Assembly: GCA_963695375.1 (NCBI GenBank)
Contig: OY968767.1
Span: 868,001-932,000, forward strand
Length of the DNA stretch: 64,000 nucleotides
Direction: 5' to 3'
Source: JACCVL01 sp963695375
Lineage (GTDB): Bacteria > Actinomycetota > Actinomycetes > Propionibacteriales > Nocardioidaceae
Position 1 is the stretch's first letter; each line of letters starts with the position of its first letter. Positions 14,382 through 22,295 of the stretch are shown here, in pieces. The position numbers were made by a program, and so were the translations under genes. Below the pieces are notes generated by a model. That model searched no databases and was not told where the DNA came from. It saw nothing but the letters and a program-made list of their open reading frames with translations.

Positions 14382-14741
14382 TCAGAACGACAGTGACGAG
14401 GCACCGTCGGCGAGCAGCGCCACCAGCGTGGCGCCGCCGACGATGGAGGCGCCGTCGATGAGCTCGTCCTCGCCGATGCCGCGCTTCTTCGCGCACGGGC
14501 TGCAGACCAGGAACTTGCCGCCGGCGGCGACGTAGGACGAGACCAGCTCGCTCATCGGCGCGAAGCCGTCCTCGTGCAGCTCGTCGGCGACCCCTTTGGC
14601 CGCCAGCCGGGTGCCCTCGGACGACAGGAAGACGGTCGTCGGTTGGTCGGAGGCGACCGACGCACCCGCGACGACCATGGCCACGCTGGAGCGGTCGGGG
14701 TCGTCGACCGAGCGGGTGAGGTTGATGACGAGACCGTTCAT
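14382..14741 (-). CDS. DsrE/TusD family sulfur-relay protein
   Basis: 119 residues, a DsrE fold (VINLTRSVDD, VVAGASVASDQ, TTVFLSSEG). The active-site region is FLVCSPCAKKRGI, Cys80 and Cys83; DsrE-family proteins carry sulfur as a cysteine persulfide at the Cys in this loop. The ATG overlaps the tusA stop (ATGA), and the radical SAM gene follows after 3 bp, so tusA, dsrE and the fusion gene are one translation unit. The predicted role is to take sulfur from, or give it to, the TusA partner. Confidence 0.88.
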   Translation of the reverse strand: MNGLVINLTRSVDDPDRSSVAMVVAGASVASDQPTTVFLSSEGTRLAAKGVADELHEDGFAPMSELVSSYVAAGGKFLVCSPCAKKRGIGEDELIDGASIVGGATLVALLADGASSLSF

Positions 14742-15049
14742 GGGGTGGTTCCTCTCGGGTTGGACGCCGGCTGCTGCTGCAGGCGCCACGGCTGGTGCGG
14801 ATGGGTGTCGCGGGGCGTACTGCTGGTGCTGAGGTCGTACGACGGGCGGCCGTCGTCGTGCACGCCTCGGCCGAGGAAGCCGTGACCGGTCAGGTGGCAC
14901 CACGCCGGCAGATCGATGGCAGCCGCCGGATCGGTGGCGACGAGCCGGATCACGGCACCGGGCGGCAGGGTCCGCGCCTGCGCGGCGAGCACCAGGAGCA
15001 ACTCGCCGCAGGCACGGTCTCCGCCGTCGACCAGCTGAATCTCGCCCAT
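14738..15049 (-). CDS. TusA family sulfurtransferase with C-terminal extension
   Basis: 103 residues. The TusA fold covers residues 1-62, with the conserved Cys14 (DRACGELLLVLA) that carries persulfide sulfur and a second Cys51 in DLPAWCHLTGHGFLG. A Pro/Gln/Thr-rich tail of about 40 residues, unusual for TusA (normally about 75-80 aa), may be disordered. It is the first gene of the operon and pairs with the paralogous TusA domain fused to the radical SAM enzyme. A -10 box (TATCGT) lies 8 nt before the ATG. Confidence 0.85.
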   Translation of the reverse strand: MGEIQLVDGGDRACGELLLVLAAQARTLPPGAVIRLVATDPAAAIDLPAWCHLTGHGFLGRGVHDDGRPSYDLSTSSTPRDTHPHQPWRLQQQPASNPRGTTP

Positions 15050-15057
15050 TCACACGG

Positions 15058-15063
15058 ACGATA
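15058..15063 (-). promoter_or_regulatory. -10 box TATCGT before tusA
   Basis: On the minus strand TATCGT is followed by 8 nt and the tusA ATG, so the tusA-dsrE-radical SAM-methyltransferase transcript is likely leaderless. Confidence 0.4.
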
Positions 15064-15105
15064 CGTCACGGTCGCGCTGGACGCGATGGTCCGCCCCACC
15101 CCGCC

Positions 15106-15370
15106 CATCCGCCACTTCCGCCCCGCCGATCCGTCACTTCCGCCCCGCCGATCCGTCACTTCCGCTGCGCCGATCCGTCACTTCCGCCCCGTCCATCCGT
15201 CACTTCCGGTGACGCCGACGTCGTTGCCCCTTAGTCGCCGGCTCAGACGAGGCGCCGCGTCCGTACCTGACGGATCACACGTCCGCAACTGACGGATCCA
15301 GCGGTCCGAAACTGACGGATCGCGCGACCGAAACTGACGGATCGCGCGACCGAAACTGACGGATCGCGCG
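15106..15370. repeat. two-armed inverted array of a 22-bp repeat
   Basis: Five forward units with core ATCCGTCACTTCCG start at 15106, 15128, 15150, 15172 and 15194. After a spacer of about 50 bp, five units in the opposite orientation (core CTGACGGATC) start at 15267, 15289, 15312, 15334 and 15356. Periodicity is 22 bp except for one 23-bp step. The array fills the 323-bp space between tusA and the ABC permease; otherwise only the tusA promoter is there. The same family recurs at 51903-52105 and 19046-19090. Confidence 0.9.
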
Positions 15371-15372
15371 GG

Positions 15373-16224
15373 TTAGTCGCGGGAGCGGTTGCGGAACGCC
15401 CGGACCGCCAGCGGGGCGAACACCGCGGTCATGATCAGGCACCAGGCGATGGTGACCGGGACCGCATGGTGCAGCGGCCAGGCGGCGTCGGCTGGTGCGG
15501 GCAGGCCGTTGCCCCACAGCTCCCGGCAGGCCTGCACGAGGGAGGAGATCGGGTTCCACTCGGCCACGACCCGCAGCCACGGCGGCATGTTCTCGGTCGG
15601 GGCGAACGTGTTGGCCAGGAAGGTCAGCGGGAACATGGTCGTGAACATCAGCCCCTGGACCGCCTCCACCGACCGCATCAGCGAGCCGACCAGGATGCCC
15701 GCCCAGATCATGGCAAACCCGAACAGCAGCATCAGCGCGAAGGCGAGGACCGCGTCGAGCACTCCCCCACGCACCCGCCACCCCACCACCAAACCCGTCA
15801 GCGCCATCACCGTGATGCCGATGCTGGAGTGGATCAGGCTGGACACGCTCCGGCCGACCAGGATCGAGGCACGGTGGATCGGCAGCGACTTGAGCCGGTC
15901 GACGATTCCCTTGTCCAGGTCACTGGTGAGGCCGATGGCCACGATGAACGACGAGAAGGCGATCGTCTGCGCCATGATCCCCGGCACCAGGAACTCGCGG
16001 TAGGTGGAGCCTTCGACCGCGATCGACCCGCCGAACACGTAGGCGAACAGCAGGACGAACATCACCGGCTGGATGGTGACGTCCAACAACAGCTCCGGCA
16101 TCCGCTTGATGTGGATCAGGTTCCGGCGGACGACGACCAGCGAGGACGTCAGCAGGGACAGCGGTTTCAGTTCGGGACGTCCGGAGGACGTCCGCGCAGT
16201 CTCGACGGTGAGCGTGTCGGTCAT
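15373..16224 (-). CDS. ABC-2 type transporter permease (DrrB-like)
   Basis: 283 residues with six predicted membrane helices in the ABC2_membrane arrangement. Family features: an N-terminal RRNLIHIKRMPELLLDVTIQP, a Gly/Phe-rich re-entrant region (FGFAMIWAGILVGSLMRS) and the segment FPLTFLANTFAPTENMPPWLRVVAEWNPIS, typical of DrrB daunorubicin-resistance permeases. It forms the membrane half of an exporter with the ATPase whose stop overlaps its start by 4 nt. The substrate is probably a hydrophobic drug or lipid, not determinable here. Downstream lies the 22-bp repeat array. Confidence 0.88.
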   Translation of the reverse strand: MTDTLTVETARTSSGRPELKPLSLLTSSLVVVRRNLIHIKRMPELLLDVTIQPVMFVLLFAYVFGGSIAVEGSTYREFLVPGIMAQTIAFSSFIVAIGLTSDLDKGIVDRLKSLPIHRASILVGRSVSSLIHSSIGITVMALTGLVVGWRVRGGVLDAVLAFALMLLFGFAMIWAGILVGSLMRSVEAVQGLMFTTMFPLTFLANTFAPTENMPPWLRVVAEWNPISSLVQACRELWGNGLPAPADAAWPLHHAVPVTIAWCLIMTAVFAPLAVRAFRNRSRD

Positions 16225-17228
16225 CGGATCGATCCTTCGAGCTCGGTGTCGGCAGCGGAGTCCTCGGCCTCGGTCGTGTCTTCGGCGCGATGTCCGGTCA
16301 GGTGCAAGAAGACGTCGTCGAGACTGGGCCGTTGGAGGCCGAGGTCGTCCACCTCGATGCCCGCTTCGCCCAGCAGTCCGGCGATACTGGTCATGTCAGC
16401 GATGCCCTCGGCCGGCGCGGTGAGCCGGCGGGCGGCCGGCTCGACATACACCTCGGGACACACGCCGCGGACGAGCTCCTCGGCCCTGGGCAGGTCTGCC
16501 GGGTCGGCCAGCGTCAGCACCACCGATGCGCGGCCGGCCTGGTCCTTGAGCTGGGTGGGCGTTCCGGAGGCGATCACCGCTCCCTTGTCGATGACGACGA
16601 TGGTGTCGCACAGCTGGTCGGCCTCCTCGAGGTACTGCGTGGTGAGGACCAGCGTCGTCCCGTCACGGACGAGGCCACGCAGCACCTCCCACAGCTCGTT
16701 GCGGCTGCGTGGGTCCAGGCCGGTGGTCGGCTCGTCCAGGAACAGCACGGGTGGCGCCGCGATCAGGCTGACGGCGAGGTCGAGGCGTCGGCGCATGCCC
16801 CCGGAGTAGGTCTTGACGGGGCGGTCGCCGGCGTCGGCGAGGTCGAACCGCTCCAGCAGTTCGTCCCCGGCCGGCCGGATCGCCCGCAACGACAGTCCCG
16901 CGAGCCGTCCGATCAGCCAGAGGTTCTCCCGCCCGGTCAGCAGCTCGTCGACCGTGGCCGCCTGACCGGTGAGACCCATGCTGCGGCGGACCAGCTCGGG
17001 CTCCTGGACCACGTCGTGGCCCGCGACGCGGGCCGAGCCGCTGGTCGGGATGGACAGGGTCGTCAGCATCCGAATCGTGGTGGTCTTGCCGGCGCCGTTC
17101 GGCCCGAGCAGCCCGAGGACGGTGCCGCGACGGACGGTGAAACTGACCCCGTCCACCGCAGTGGTCTCCCCGAACCGCTTGACGAGATGTACCGCCTCGA
17201 CGGCCGGCTGGTCGGATTGTTCTCTCAT
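16221..17228 (-). CDS. ABC transporter ATP-binding protein (DrrA-like)
   Basis: 335 residues. Walker A GPNGAGKTTT (about residue 40), Q-loop, signature YSGGMRRRLDLA, Walker B VLFLDEPTTGLD and the switch His region TTQYLEEADQLCD. After the nucleotide-binding domain, a DUF4162-like C-terminal extension (ARASVVLTLADPADLPRAEEL ... SLDDVFLHLTG, with intervening residues omitted) is typical of DrrA. It energises the adjacent DrrB-like permease. First gene of a two-gene operon; no dedicated regulator is adjacent. Confidence 0.9.
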   Translation of the reverse strand: MREQSDQPAVEAVHLVKRFGETTAVDGVSFTVRRGTVLGLLGPNGAGKTTTIRMLTTLSIPTSGSARVAGHDVVQEPELVRRSMGLTGQAATVDELLTGRENLWLIGRLAGLSLRAIRPAGDELLERFDLADAGDRPVKTYSGGMRRRLDLAVSLIAAPPVLFLDEPTTGLDPRSRNELWEVLRGLVRDGTTLVLTTQYLEEADQLCDTIVVIDKGAVIASGTPTQLKDQAGRASVVLTLADPADLPRAEELVRGVCPEVYVEPAARRLTAPAEGIADMTSIAGLLGEAGIEVDDLGLQRPSLDDVFLHLTGHRAEDTTEAEDSAADTELEGSIR

Positions 17229-17286
17229 CTGTCCACCTCATCACGTCTCACCGACGGTTCCCAGGCGGTCGTCTCCGCCCGGCAGA

Positions 17287-17829
17287 TCAGGACACCGGCG
17301 CGTACCGCAGGTGCAGCACGCCGGTGCCGAGCGCCACGCTGGACAGCAACTCGAGCGGTTGGGTCGGGGAGTCCTCGAACAGCCGTCGACCCGAGCCGAC
17401 GGCGATCGGGTGCACGAGCAGGTTCAGCTCGTCGAGGAGTCCCTGCGTGAGCAGCCAGCGCACGGTGGTGGCGCTCCCGGACATCGCAATGTCACCGTCG
17501 GTGCTGTCCTTCAGCGCCCGCACGCCGGCGGCCACGTCGCCGGAGATGACCGAGGTGTTCTGCCACGACGCCTCAGTCAGGGTGCTGGTCAGCACGTACT
17601 TCGGGATCGTGTTGATGAACGTCGAGAAGGGCACCTCGGGACCCTGCGCGGGCCAGAACTCGGACCACTCCCCGTACAGGGTGCGTCCCATCAACATGGC
17701 GGAGGACGACTCCATCCCCTTCTCCACGATGGCTCCCATGGCATCGTCGAAGTACGGGAAGTGCCACTTGTCCGGCGACTCGACGACACCGTCGAGGGAG
17801 ATGAAGAAGTTCGACACGATCCTGGCCAT
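17287..17829 (-). CDS. dihydrofolate reductase family protein (RibD C-terminal domain)
   Basis: 180 residues, single RibD_C/DHFR-like domain: an N-terminal strand with FFISLDGVVESPDKWHFPYF, LMGRTLYGEWSEFWP, then DIAMSGSATTVRWLLTQGLLDELNLLVHPIAVGSGRRLF, the standard end of the family. It likely binds NADPH and reduces an unknown pterin-like or other heterocycle; in actinobacteria these are common single-domain proteins. The ATG at 17829 has GAGGAG 8 nt upstream. It precedes the ABC exporter on the same strand, 58 bp upstream. Confidence 0.85.
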   Translation of the reverse strand: MARIVSNFFISLDGVVESPDKWHFPYFDDAMGAIVEKGMESSSAMLMGRTLYGEWSEFWPAQGPEVPFSTFINTIPKYVLTSTLTEASWQNTSVISGDVAAGVRALKDSTDGDIAMSGSATTVRWLLTQGLLDELNLLVHPIAVGSGRRLFEDSPTQPLELLSSVALGTGVLHLRYAPVS

Positions 17830-18002
17830 GGGTGTGCTCCTCGCGTTGCCTCGTACTGGTCATGGAGTCTGACCCCGTACACCGTCGAAACTCATCGGTC
17901 CGGTGGCATCTCGGCAGTCGACGCACCGGGCGACGCCCGACCACCACCGCGCTCCGAGGTCGCGCAGTCACACCCTGCGTTGCGCCGGGACGGCCCGGCA
18001 CC

Positions 18003-18008
18003 TAGCGT
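18003..18008 (+). promoter_or_regulatory. -10 box TAGCGT of a leaderless promoter
   Basis: TAGCGT ends 7 nt before the GTG at 18016 of the VOC-domain gene. Confidence 0.45.
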
Positions 18009-18015
18009 CTCGTCG

Positions 18016-18768
18016 GTGACAGTGCTCGTCGACGCACTCTGCGTCGATGCCAATCAGCCGCTCCGTCTGGCCAGCTTCTGGGGCGCCGTTTTGGGCTGGC
18101 AGATCGCCGACGATACCTCCGGAGGAGTCGCGCTGCTGCCGCTCGACGACATCGGCCTCAGACTCCGGTTCGTGCCGACCCGGCAGCCCAAGACCGGTCC
18201 GAACCAGATGCACGTCGATCTGACGAGCGCGTCCCTGGATGACCAGCAGCAGACGGTGGCGACGTCGCTCCGGCTCGGCGGGCGGCACATCGACGTCGGG
18301 CAGCGCCCGGAGGACGGTCATGTCGTGCTGGCCGACCCCGAAGGCAACGAGTTCTGCGTCATCGAGCCCGGGAACACCTTCCTCGCCGACTGCGGATTCG
18401 TCGGAGCCCTCGCGTGCGACGGTTCCCAGGAGGTGGGCTACTTCTGGAGCGAGGCGTTGGGCTGGCCCTTGGTCTGGGACCACGACCAGGAGACCGCCAT
18501 TCGTTCACCGCATGGTGGTCCCAAGGTCACCTGGGGCGGCCCACCGGTCAGGCGGAAGTGCGCGAAGAATCGACTGCACGTCGACGTCAGAGCAGCAGCC
18601 GACAGTGATCAGCAGACGGAGGCAGACCGGCTCGTCCGCCTCGGGGCGACTTCCGCCGAGATCGGCCAGGGCGAGGTCGACTGGATCGTCATGGCCGATC
18701 CCGATGGCAATGAGTTCTGCCTGTTGCCGTCCGGAGGTCGGTCTCGTCCACTGTCCTCCCTCCAGTGA
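18016..18768 (+). CDS. tandem VOC-domain (glyoxalase/bleomycin-resistance-like) protein
   Basis: 250 residues from GTG 18016, made of two related VOC domains. Each has the helix FWxAxLGW (LASFWGAVLGWQ; YFWSEALGWPLVW), a strand ending in QMHVDL or RLHVDV, and a terminal LADPEGNEFCVIEP or MADPDGNEFCLLPS. The internal duplication matches a family of actinobacterial glyoxalase-like proteins. The His/Glu ligand positions are only partly kept, so metal binding and activity are uncertain. Longer readings upstream overlap the divergent reductase and are rejected. Confidence 0.82.
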   Translation: MTVLVDALCVDANQPLRLASFWGAVLGWQIADDTSGGVALLPLDDIGLRLRFVPTRQPKTGPNQMHVDLTSASLDDQQQTVATSLRLGGRHIDVGQRPEDGHVVLADPEGNEFCVIEPGNTFLADCGFVGALACDGSQEVGYFWSEALGWPLVWDHDQETAIRSPHGGPKVTWGGPPVRRKCAKNRLHVDVRAAADSDQQTEADRLVRLGATSAEIGQGEVDWIVMADPDGNEFCLLPSGGRSRPLSSLQ

Positions 18769-19109
18769 CCTCGTACGCCGGCGCAGCGTCTCCGGTGCCC
18801 GCGATCTCAGCAACCGTCGCCCTGCGGCGGCCGGCATCGGGCGCTCTGCCAAGCCGGTCCGCGAGCTCACGATGCTCGCCGGCGGGTGCCCCGACCCATC
18901 GCCGCTCACCGGCCCGGCTGTCACGGGCTGCCGGAGTCCGGATCGCGCTCGGCGCAGTGGCGGAGCCGGACGGGACACGACCCGAGTCACACCCGACCTG
19001 GGCGTTCCCCGTCGGCTGCACACGGAGCCGACCCTCCGCCGACATCCGAACTGACGGATGAGCGGTGCGGAACTGACGGATGAGCGGTGCGGGGGGAGGG
19101 GGAGGGGGG
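18769..19109. other. gene-free interval between convergent VOC and dnaB genes
   Basis: 341 bp in which I find no credible ORF on either strand; the possible frames give Arg/Ser/Pro-rich readings without domain signatures. The right end holds two copies of the 22-bp repeat and a G-rich run (19090-19107) next to the dnaB stop. Confidence 0.6.
19046..19090. repeat. two-copy fragment of the 22-bp repeat family
   Basis: CCGAACTGACGGATGAGCGG and CGGAACTGACGGATGAGCGG are spaced exactly 22 bp apart (core CTGACGGAT at 19051 and 19073). They have the same core and orientation as the right arm of the array at 15267-15370. Only one arm is present. Confidence 0.8.
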
Positions 19110-20498
19110 TCAGGCGTGCTGCATGTCGACGAAGCGGGAGTAGTGCCCCTGGAACGCGACGACGACGGTGGAGGTCGGGCCGGCCCGGTGCTTGGCGACG
19201 ATCACGTCGGCCTCGCCGGGCCGGGTGGACTCGCGCTCGTACAGGTCGTCGCGGTGCAGCAGGATCACCATGTCCGCGTCCTGCTCGAGGCTGCCGGACT
19301 CCCGGAGGTCGCTCAGCATCGGGCGCTTGTCGGTGCGCTGCTCGGCGCCGCGGTTCAACTGGCTGACCGCGACCACCGGGACCTCCAGCTCCTTGGCCAG
19401 CAGCTTCATCTGCCGGGAGAACTCCGAGACCTCGACCTGCCGGCTCTCCACCCGCTTGCCGGAGCTCATCAGCTGCAGGTAGTCCACGACGATCAGCCGC
19501 AGGTCGTGCCGCTGCTTCAGCCGCCGGGCCTTCGCCCGGATCTCCATCATGGTCATGTTCGGGCTGTCGTCGATGAACAGCGGTGCCTCGGACACCTCCG
19601 CCATTCGGCGGGCCAGCCGGGACCAGTCGTCCTCGTTCATCTTCCCGTTGCGCATGTGGTGCAGCGGGATCCGCGCCTCGGCCGACAGCAGCCGCATCGT
19701 GATCTCGGTGCGGTTCATCTCCAGCGAGAAGATCACGCTCGCCATGCCGTGCCGCAGCGAGGCCGACCGGCACATGTCCAGCGCGAGCGTCGACTTCCCG
19801 GTGGCGGGCCGAGCGGCGACGATGATCATCTGGCCCGGGTGCAGCCCGTTGGTCAGCCCGTCGAGATCGGCGAATCCCGTCGGAACGCCGACCAGGGTGC
19901 CGTCGTGGTTCTCGATCGCCTCGATCTCCTCCAGCGTGCTGGGGATGATCGCGGACAGTGGCGCGTAGTCCTCGCTGGCCCGCTTCTCGGTCACGGCGTA
20001 GACCTCGGCCTGGGCCCGGTCGACCACGTCGTCGACCTGACCCTCGCCGCCGTAGCCCAGCTGGACGATCCGGGTGCCGACGTCGACCAGCCGACGCAGG
20101 ATCGCCTTCTCCCGCACGATCTCGGCGTAGTAGCCGGCATTGGCCGCGATCGGCACGCCGGCCACCAGGGTGTGCAGGTACGGCGCGCCACCGACCCGCG
20201 CCAGCTCCCCCCGGCGCTGCAGCTCGGCGGAGACCGTCACCGCGTCGGCCGGCTCACCCCGGCCGTACAGGTCCAGGATCGAGTCGAACACGGTCTCGTG
20301 GGCGGGCCGGTAGAAGTCGGTGCCGCGGACCGTCTCCACCACGTCGGCGATGGCGTCCTTGGACAGCAGCATCGCCCCGAGCACGCTCTGCTCGGCGGCG
20401 TTGTCCTGCGGGGGTGTCCGGTCGCCGCCGCCCCACTGCTCCGACCCGGGCTCGTCCGATTCGGACCGGCCAGCGGTGCGGAACTGCGTCACGCTCAT
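19110..20498 (-). CDS. dnaB: replicative DNA helicase DnaB
   Basis: 462 residues. N-terminal helical domain (QDNAAEQSVLGAMLLSKDAI) then RecA-like core: Walker A ARPATGKSTLALD, Walker B LIVVDYLQLM, and C-terminal motif SLEQDADMVILLHRDDLY with an Arg finger region. No intein interrupts the P-loop or downstream motifs, unlike many actinobacterial dnaB genes. It is the hexameric helicase that unwinds DNA at forks. The ATG at 20498 fits the family N-terminus. A likely -10 (TAGGTT, minus strand 20565-20560) gives a leader of about 55 nt, and DnaA-box-like sites lie upstream. Confidence 0.95.
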   Translation of the reverse strand: MSVTQFRTAGRSESDEPGSEQWGGGDRTPPQDNAAEQSVLGAMLLSKDAIADVVETVRGTDFYRPAHETVFDSILDLYGRGEPADAVTVSAELQRRGELARVGGAPYLHTLVAGVPIAANAGYYAEIVREKAILRRLVDVGTRIVQLGYGGEGQVDDVVDRAQAEVYAVTEKRASEDYAPLSAIIPSTLEEIEAIENHDGTLVGVPTGFADLDGLTNGLHPGQMIIVAARPATGKSTLALDMCRSASLRHGMASVIFSLEMNRTEITMRLLSAEARIPLHHMRNGKMNEDDWSRLARRMAEVSEAPLFIDDSPNMTMMEIRAKARRLKQRHDLRLIVVDYLQLMSSGKRVESRQVEVSEFSRQMKLLAKELEVPVVAVSQLNRGAEQRTDKRPMLSDLRESGSLEQDADMVILLHRDDLYERESTRPGEADVIVAKHRAGPTSTVVVAFQGHYSRFVDMQHA

Positions 20499-20623
20499 CG
20501 TCGCGGGGGCCCCTCAACTGGTCCGGCGCCGCCGGGGGCGGCCGCTCGTCGTTGGTCAGAACCTAGGCTCCGGCACCGACAGTCGGGCACGCTACGCACT
20601 TCACGGTGGTGGGCGGAAGCCAG

Positions 20624-20712
20624 CCGTCCACACGGGGTGTGGACAGTTCCGGAGATCCTGTGGACAGAGCCGGATCTCGGTGTGCACAGCCTGTGCAGAG
20701 TTCTGTGGACGG
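20624..20712. promoter_or_regulatory. cluster of DnaA-box-like sites upstream of dnaB
   Basis: Four 9-mers close to the actinobacterial DnaA box TTGTCCACA or its complement: CCGTCCACA (20624-20632), TGTGGACAG (20638-20646), TGTGGACAG (20659-20667), TGTGGACGG (20704-20712). The first two form the perfect inverted repeat GTCCACACGGGGTGTGGAC (20626-20644). Together with promoters they fill the 429-bp divergent region between dnaB and the MATE gene, where I see no gene. Confidence 0.5.
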
Positions 20713-20927
20713 GGACGGTTCCGGCGCGGTTACACCCCCTCTGACCTGCAGTTTTGTCCCGACGATGGTGTGCAGCCGAAATAGTCGCAACTTTTCTCGG
20801 ACTGCCGAGCCTGCGGGTCGCCTCGTGCTCTAGGGTCCTCCTAGTCTGGCCGGCGGAGTCGTGCCGCCCGCTCCCCGGCGTCAGCCCCGCTCCCGCCGGG
20901 TGTGCCTTACCCGACCCCGGGAGCCGC

Positions 20928-22286
20928 GTGCGTGTCCCCCGCCTGCAGGCCGAGGACCGGGTCATGCTGCGGCTGGCGGTCCCCACCTTCGTCGCGCTGG
21001 TCAGCGAACCGCTGTTCCTGCTCGCCGACACCGCCGTCGTCGGCTACCTCGGGACGGACCCGCTGGCGGCGCTCGCGGTGGCCGCCACGGTGCTGCAGAC
21101 CGTCGTCGGGCTCTGTGTGTTCCTCGCGTACGCGACGACGGCGAGCGTCAGCCGACGGGTCGGGGCCGGAGACCGGCGAGGGGCGCTCACCGACGGAGTC
21201 TCCGGTCTGTGGCTGGCCCTGAGCCTCGGCGTCGTCCTGGCCAGCGTGACCGCAGCCGGGGCCACCCGCGTCATCGGGGCGTTCGACGTCAGCGCTGCGG
21301 TCGCCGGCCAGGCCGCCGACTACCTCCGCGTGTCCGCGCTCGGAGTGCCGGGGATGTTGCTGGTGCTGGCCGCCACCGGCGTGCTCCGCGGCCTGCTGGA
21401 CACCCGGACGCCGCTGCTGGTCGTCGTGGCGGCCAACCTCGCCAACATCGGACTGGACGTCTGGCTGGTCTACGGGCTGGACCTGGGCCTGGTCGGCTCC
21501 GCACTCGGGACCGTGATCGCGCAGTCCGCGGCAGCCGTCGCCCTGGTCGCGGTGGTGCTGCGAAGCGCCCGCAGGCACCGGGCTCGGCGGCGGCCCCATC
21601 CTCGCGCTGTGCTGGCGGCAGCCGGGTCCGGCATCCCGCTGTTCGTCCGCACGCTGACCCTGCGGGCGGTCCTGGTCCTCGCCACGGTGGTGGCCGCGAC
21701 CCTCCCCGCGGCATCCCTGGCGGCTCAGCAGATCGCCGTCACCGTGGTCTCGGTGCTTGCCTACGGGCTGGACGCCGTGGCGATCGCGGCGCAGGCGATC
21801 ATCGGCCGGCACCTGGGCGGGGGGGCCGTCGAAGCGGCCCGCCGGAGCACCCGGCGGATGGTGGCGTGGGGTGCCGGCGGGGGGACCCTCGCCGGCCTGG
21901 TGGTGCTGGCGACCTCGAGCTGGCTGCCGGTGCTGTTCACCGGTGACCGGGACGTGCGTGCCGCGGCGACCGTCGCTTTGGTGGTGGTGGCGCTGGTGCA
22001 GCCGGTCTCCGGCGTGGTGTTCGTCCTGGACGGGGTCCTCATCGGCGCCGGGGACGGTCGGTACCTGGCCGTCGCGGGTCTGCTGACGACGGTGGCCTAC
22101 GTCCCCGCCGTGCTGGTGGTGCTGGCGACCGACGGGGGGATCGGCGCGCTGTGGCTCGCGTACGGCGTGTGGATGCTCGCCCGGGCCGGGACTCTCGTGC
22201 ACCGGGCCCGCGGCAGCTCGTGGCTACGGACCGGACCGGCACTGTCCCGGCCGGCGGCCACGGAACGCCCCCCAACCGGTGGCTAG
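20928..22286 (+). CDS. MATE family efflux transporter
   Basis: 452 residues with 12 predicted membrane helices in two homologous six-helix halves. MATE signatures: PTFVALVSEPLFLLADTAVVGYLG near the start and GIPLFVRTLTLRAVLVLATVVAAT beginning the second half, followed by LAAQQIAVTVVSVLAYGLDAVAIAAQAIIGRHLG. It is a cation-driven exporter of organic cations, DinF-like by similarity to the DinF/NorM branch. The GTG at 20928 has GGGAG about 5 nt upstream. The reading is open to 20754, but that part lies in promoter-like DNA. Confidence 0.88.
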   Translation: MRVPRLQAEDRVMLRLAVPTFVALVSEPLFLLADTAVVGYLGTDPLAALAVAATVLQTVVGLCVFLAYATTASVSRRVGAGDRRGALTDGVSGLWLALSLGVVLASVTAAGATRVIGAFDVSAAVAGQAADYLRVSALGVPGMLLVLAATGVLRGLLDTRTPLLVVVAANLANIGLDVWLVYGLDLGLVGSALGTVIAQSAAAVALVAVVLRSARRHRARRRPHPRAVLAAAGSGIPLFVRTLTLRAVLVLATVVAATLPAASLAAQQIAVTVVSVLAYGLDAVAIAAQAIIGRHLGGGAVEAARRSTRRMVAWGAGGGTLAGLVVLATSSWLPVLFTGDRDVRAAATVALVVVALVQPVSGVVFVLDGVLIGAGDGRYLAVAGLLTTVAYVPAVLVVLATDGGIGALWLAYGVWMLARAGTLVHRARGSSWLRTGPALSRPAATERPPTGG

Positions 22287-22289
22287 GGT
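22284..22289 (+). promoter_or_regulatory. -10 box TAGGGT of a leaderless promoter
   Basis: TAGGGT overlaps the end of the MATE gene and ends 6 nt before the GTG at 22296. Confidence 0.45.
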
Positions 22290-22295
22290 GCCGAG

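Noticed and set aside
15106..15370. CRISPR-like regular array
   Set aside because: Units are contiguous 22-bp repeats without unique spacers, orientation reverses midway and no cas gene is near.
18769..19045. Small protein genes in the VOC-dnaB gap
   Set aside because: Possible frames on both strands lack ribosome sites and domain features.
19110..20498. Intein in DnaB
   Set aside because: The helicase motifs are uninterrupted and the length is that of plain DnaB.
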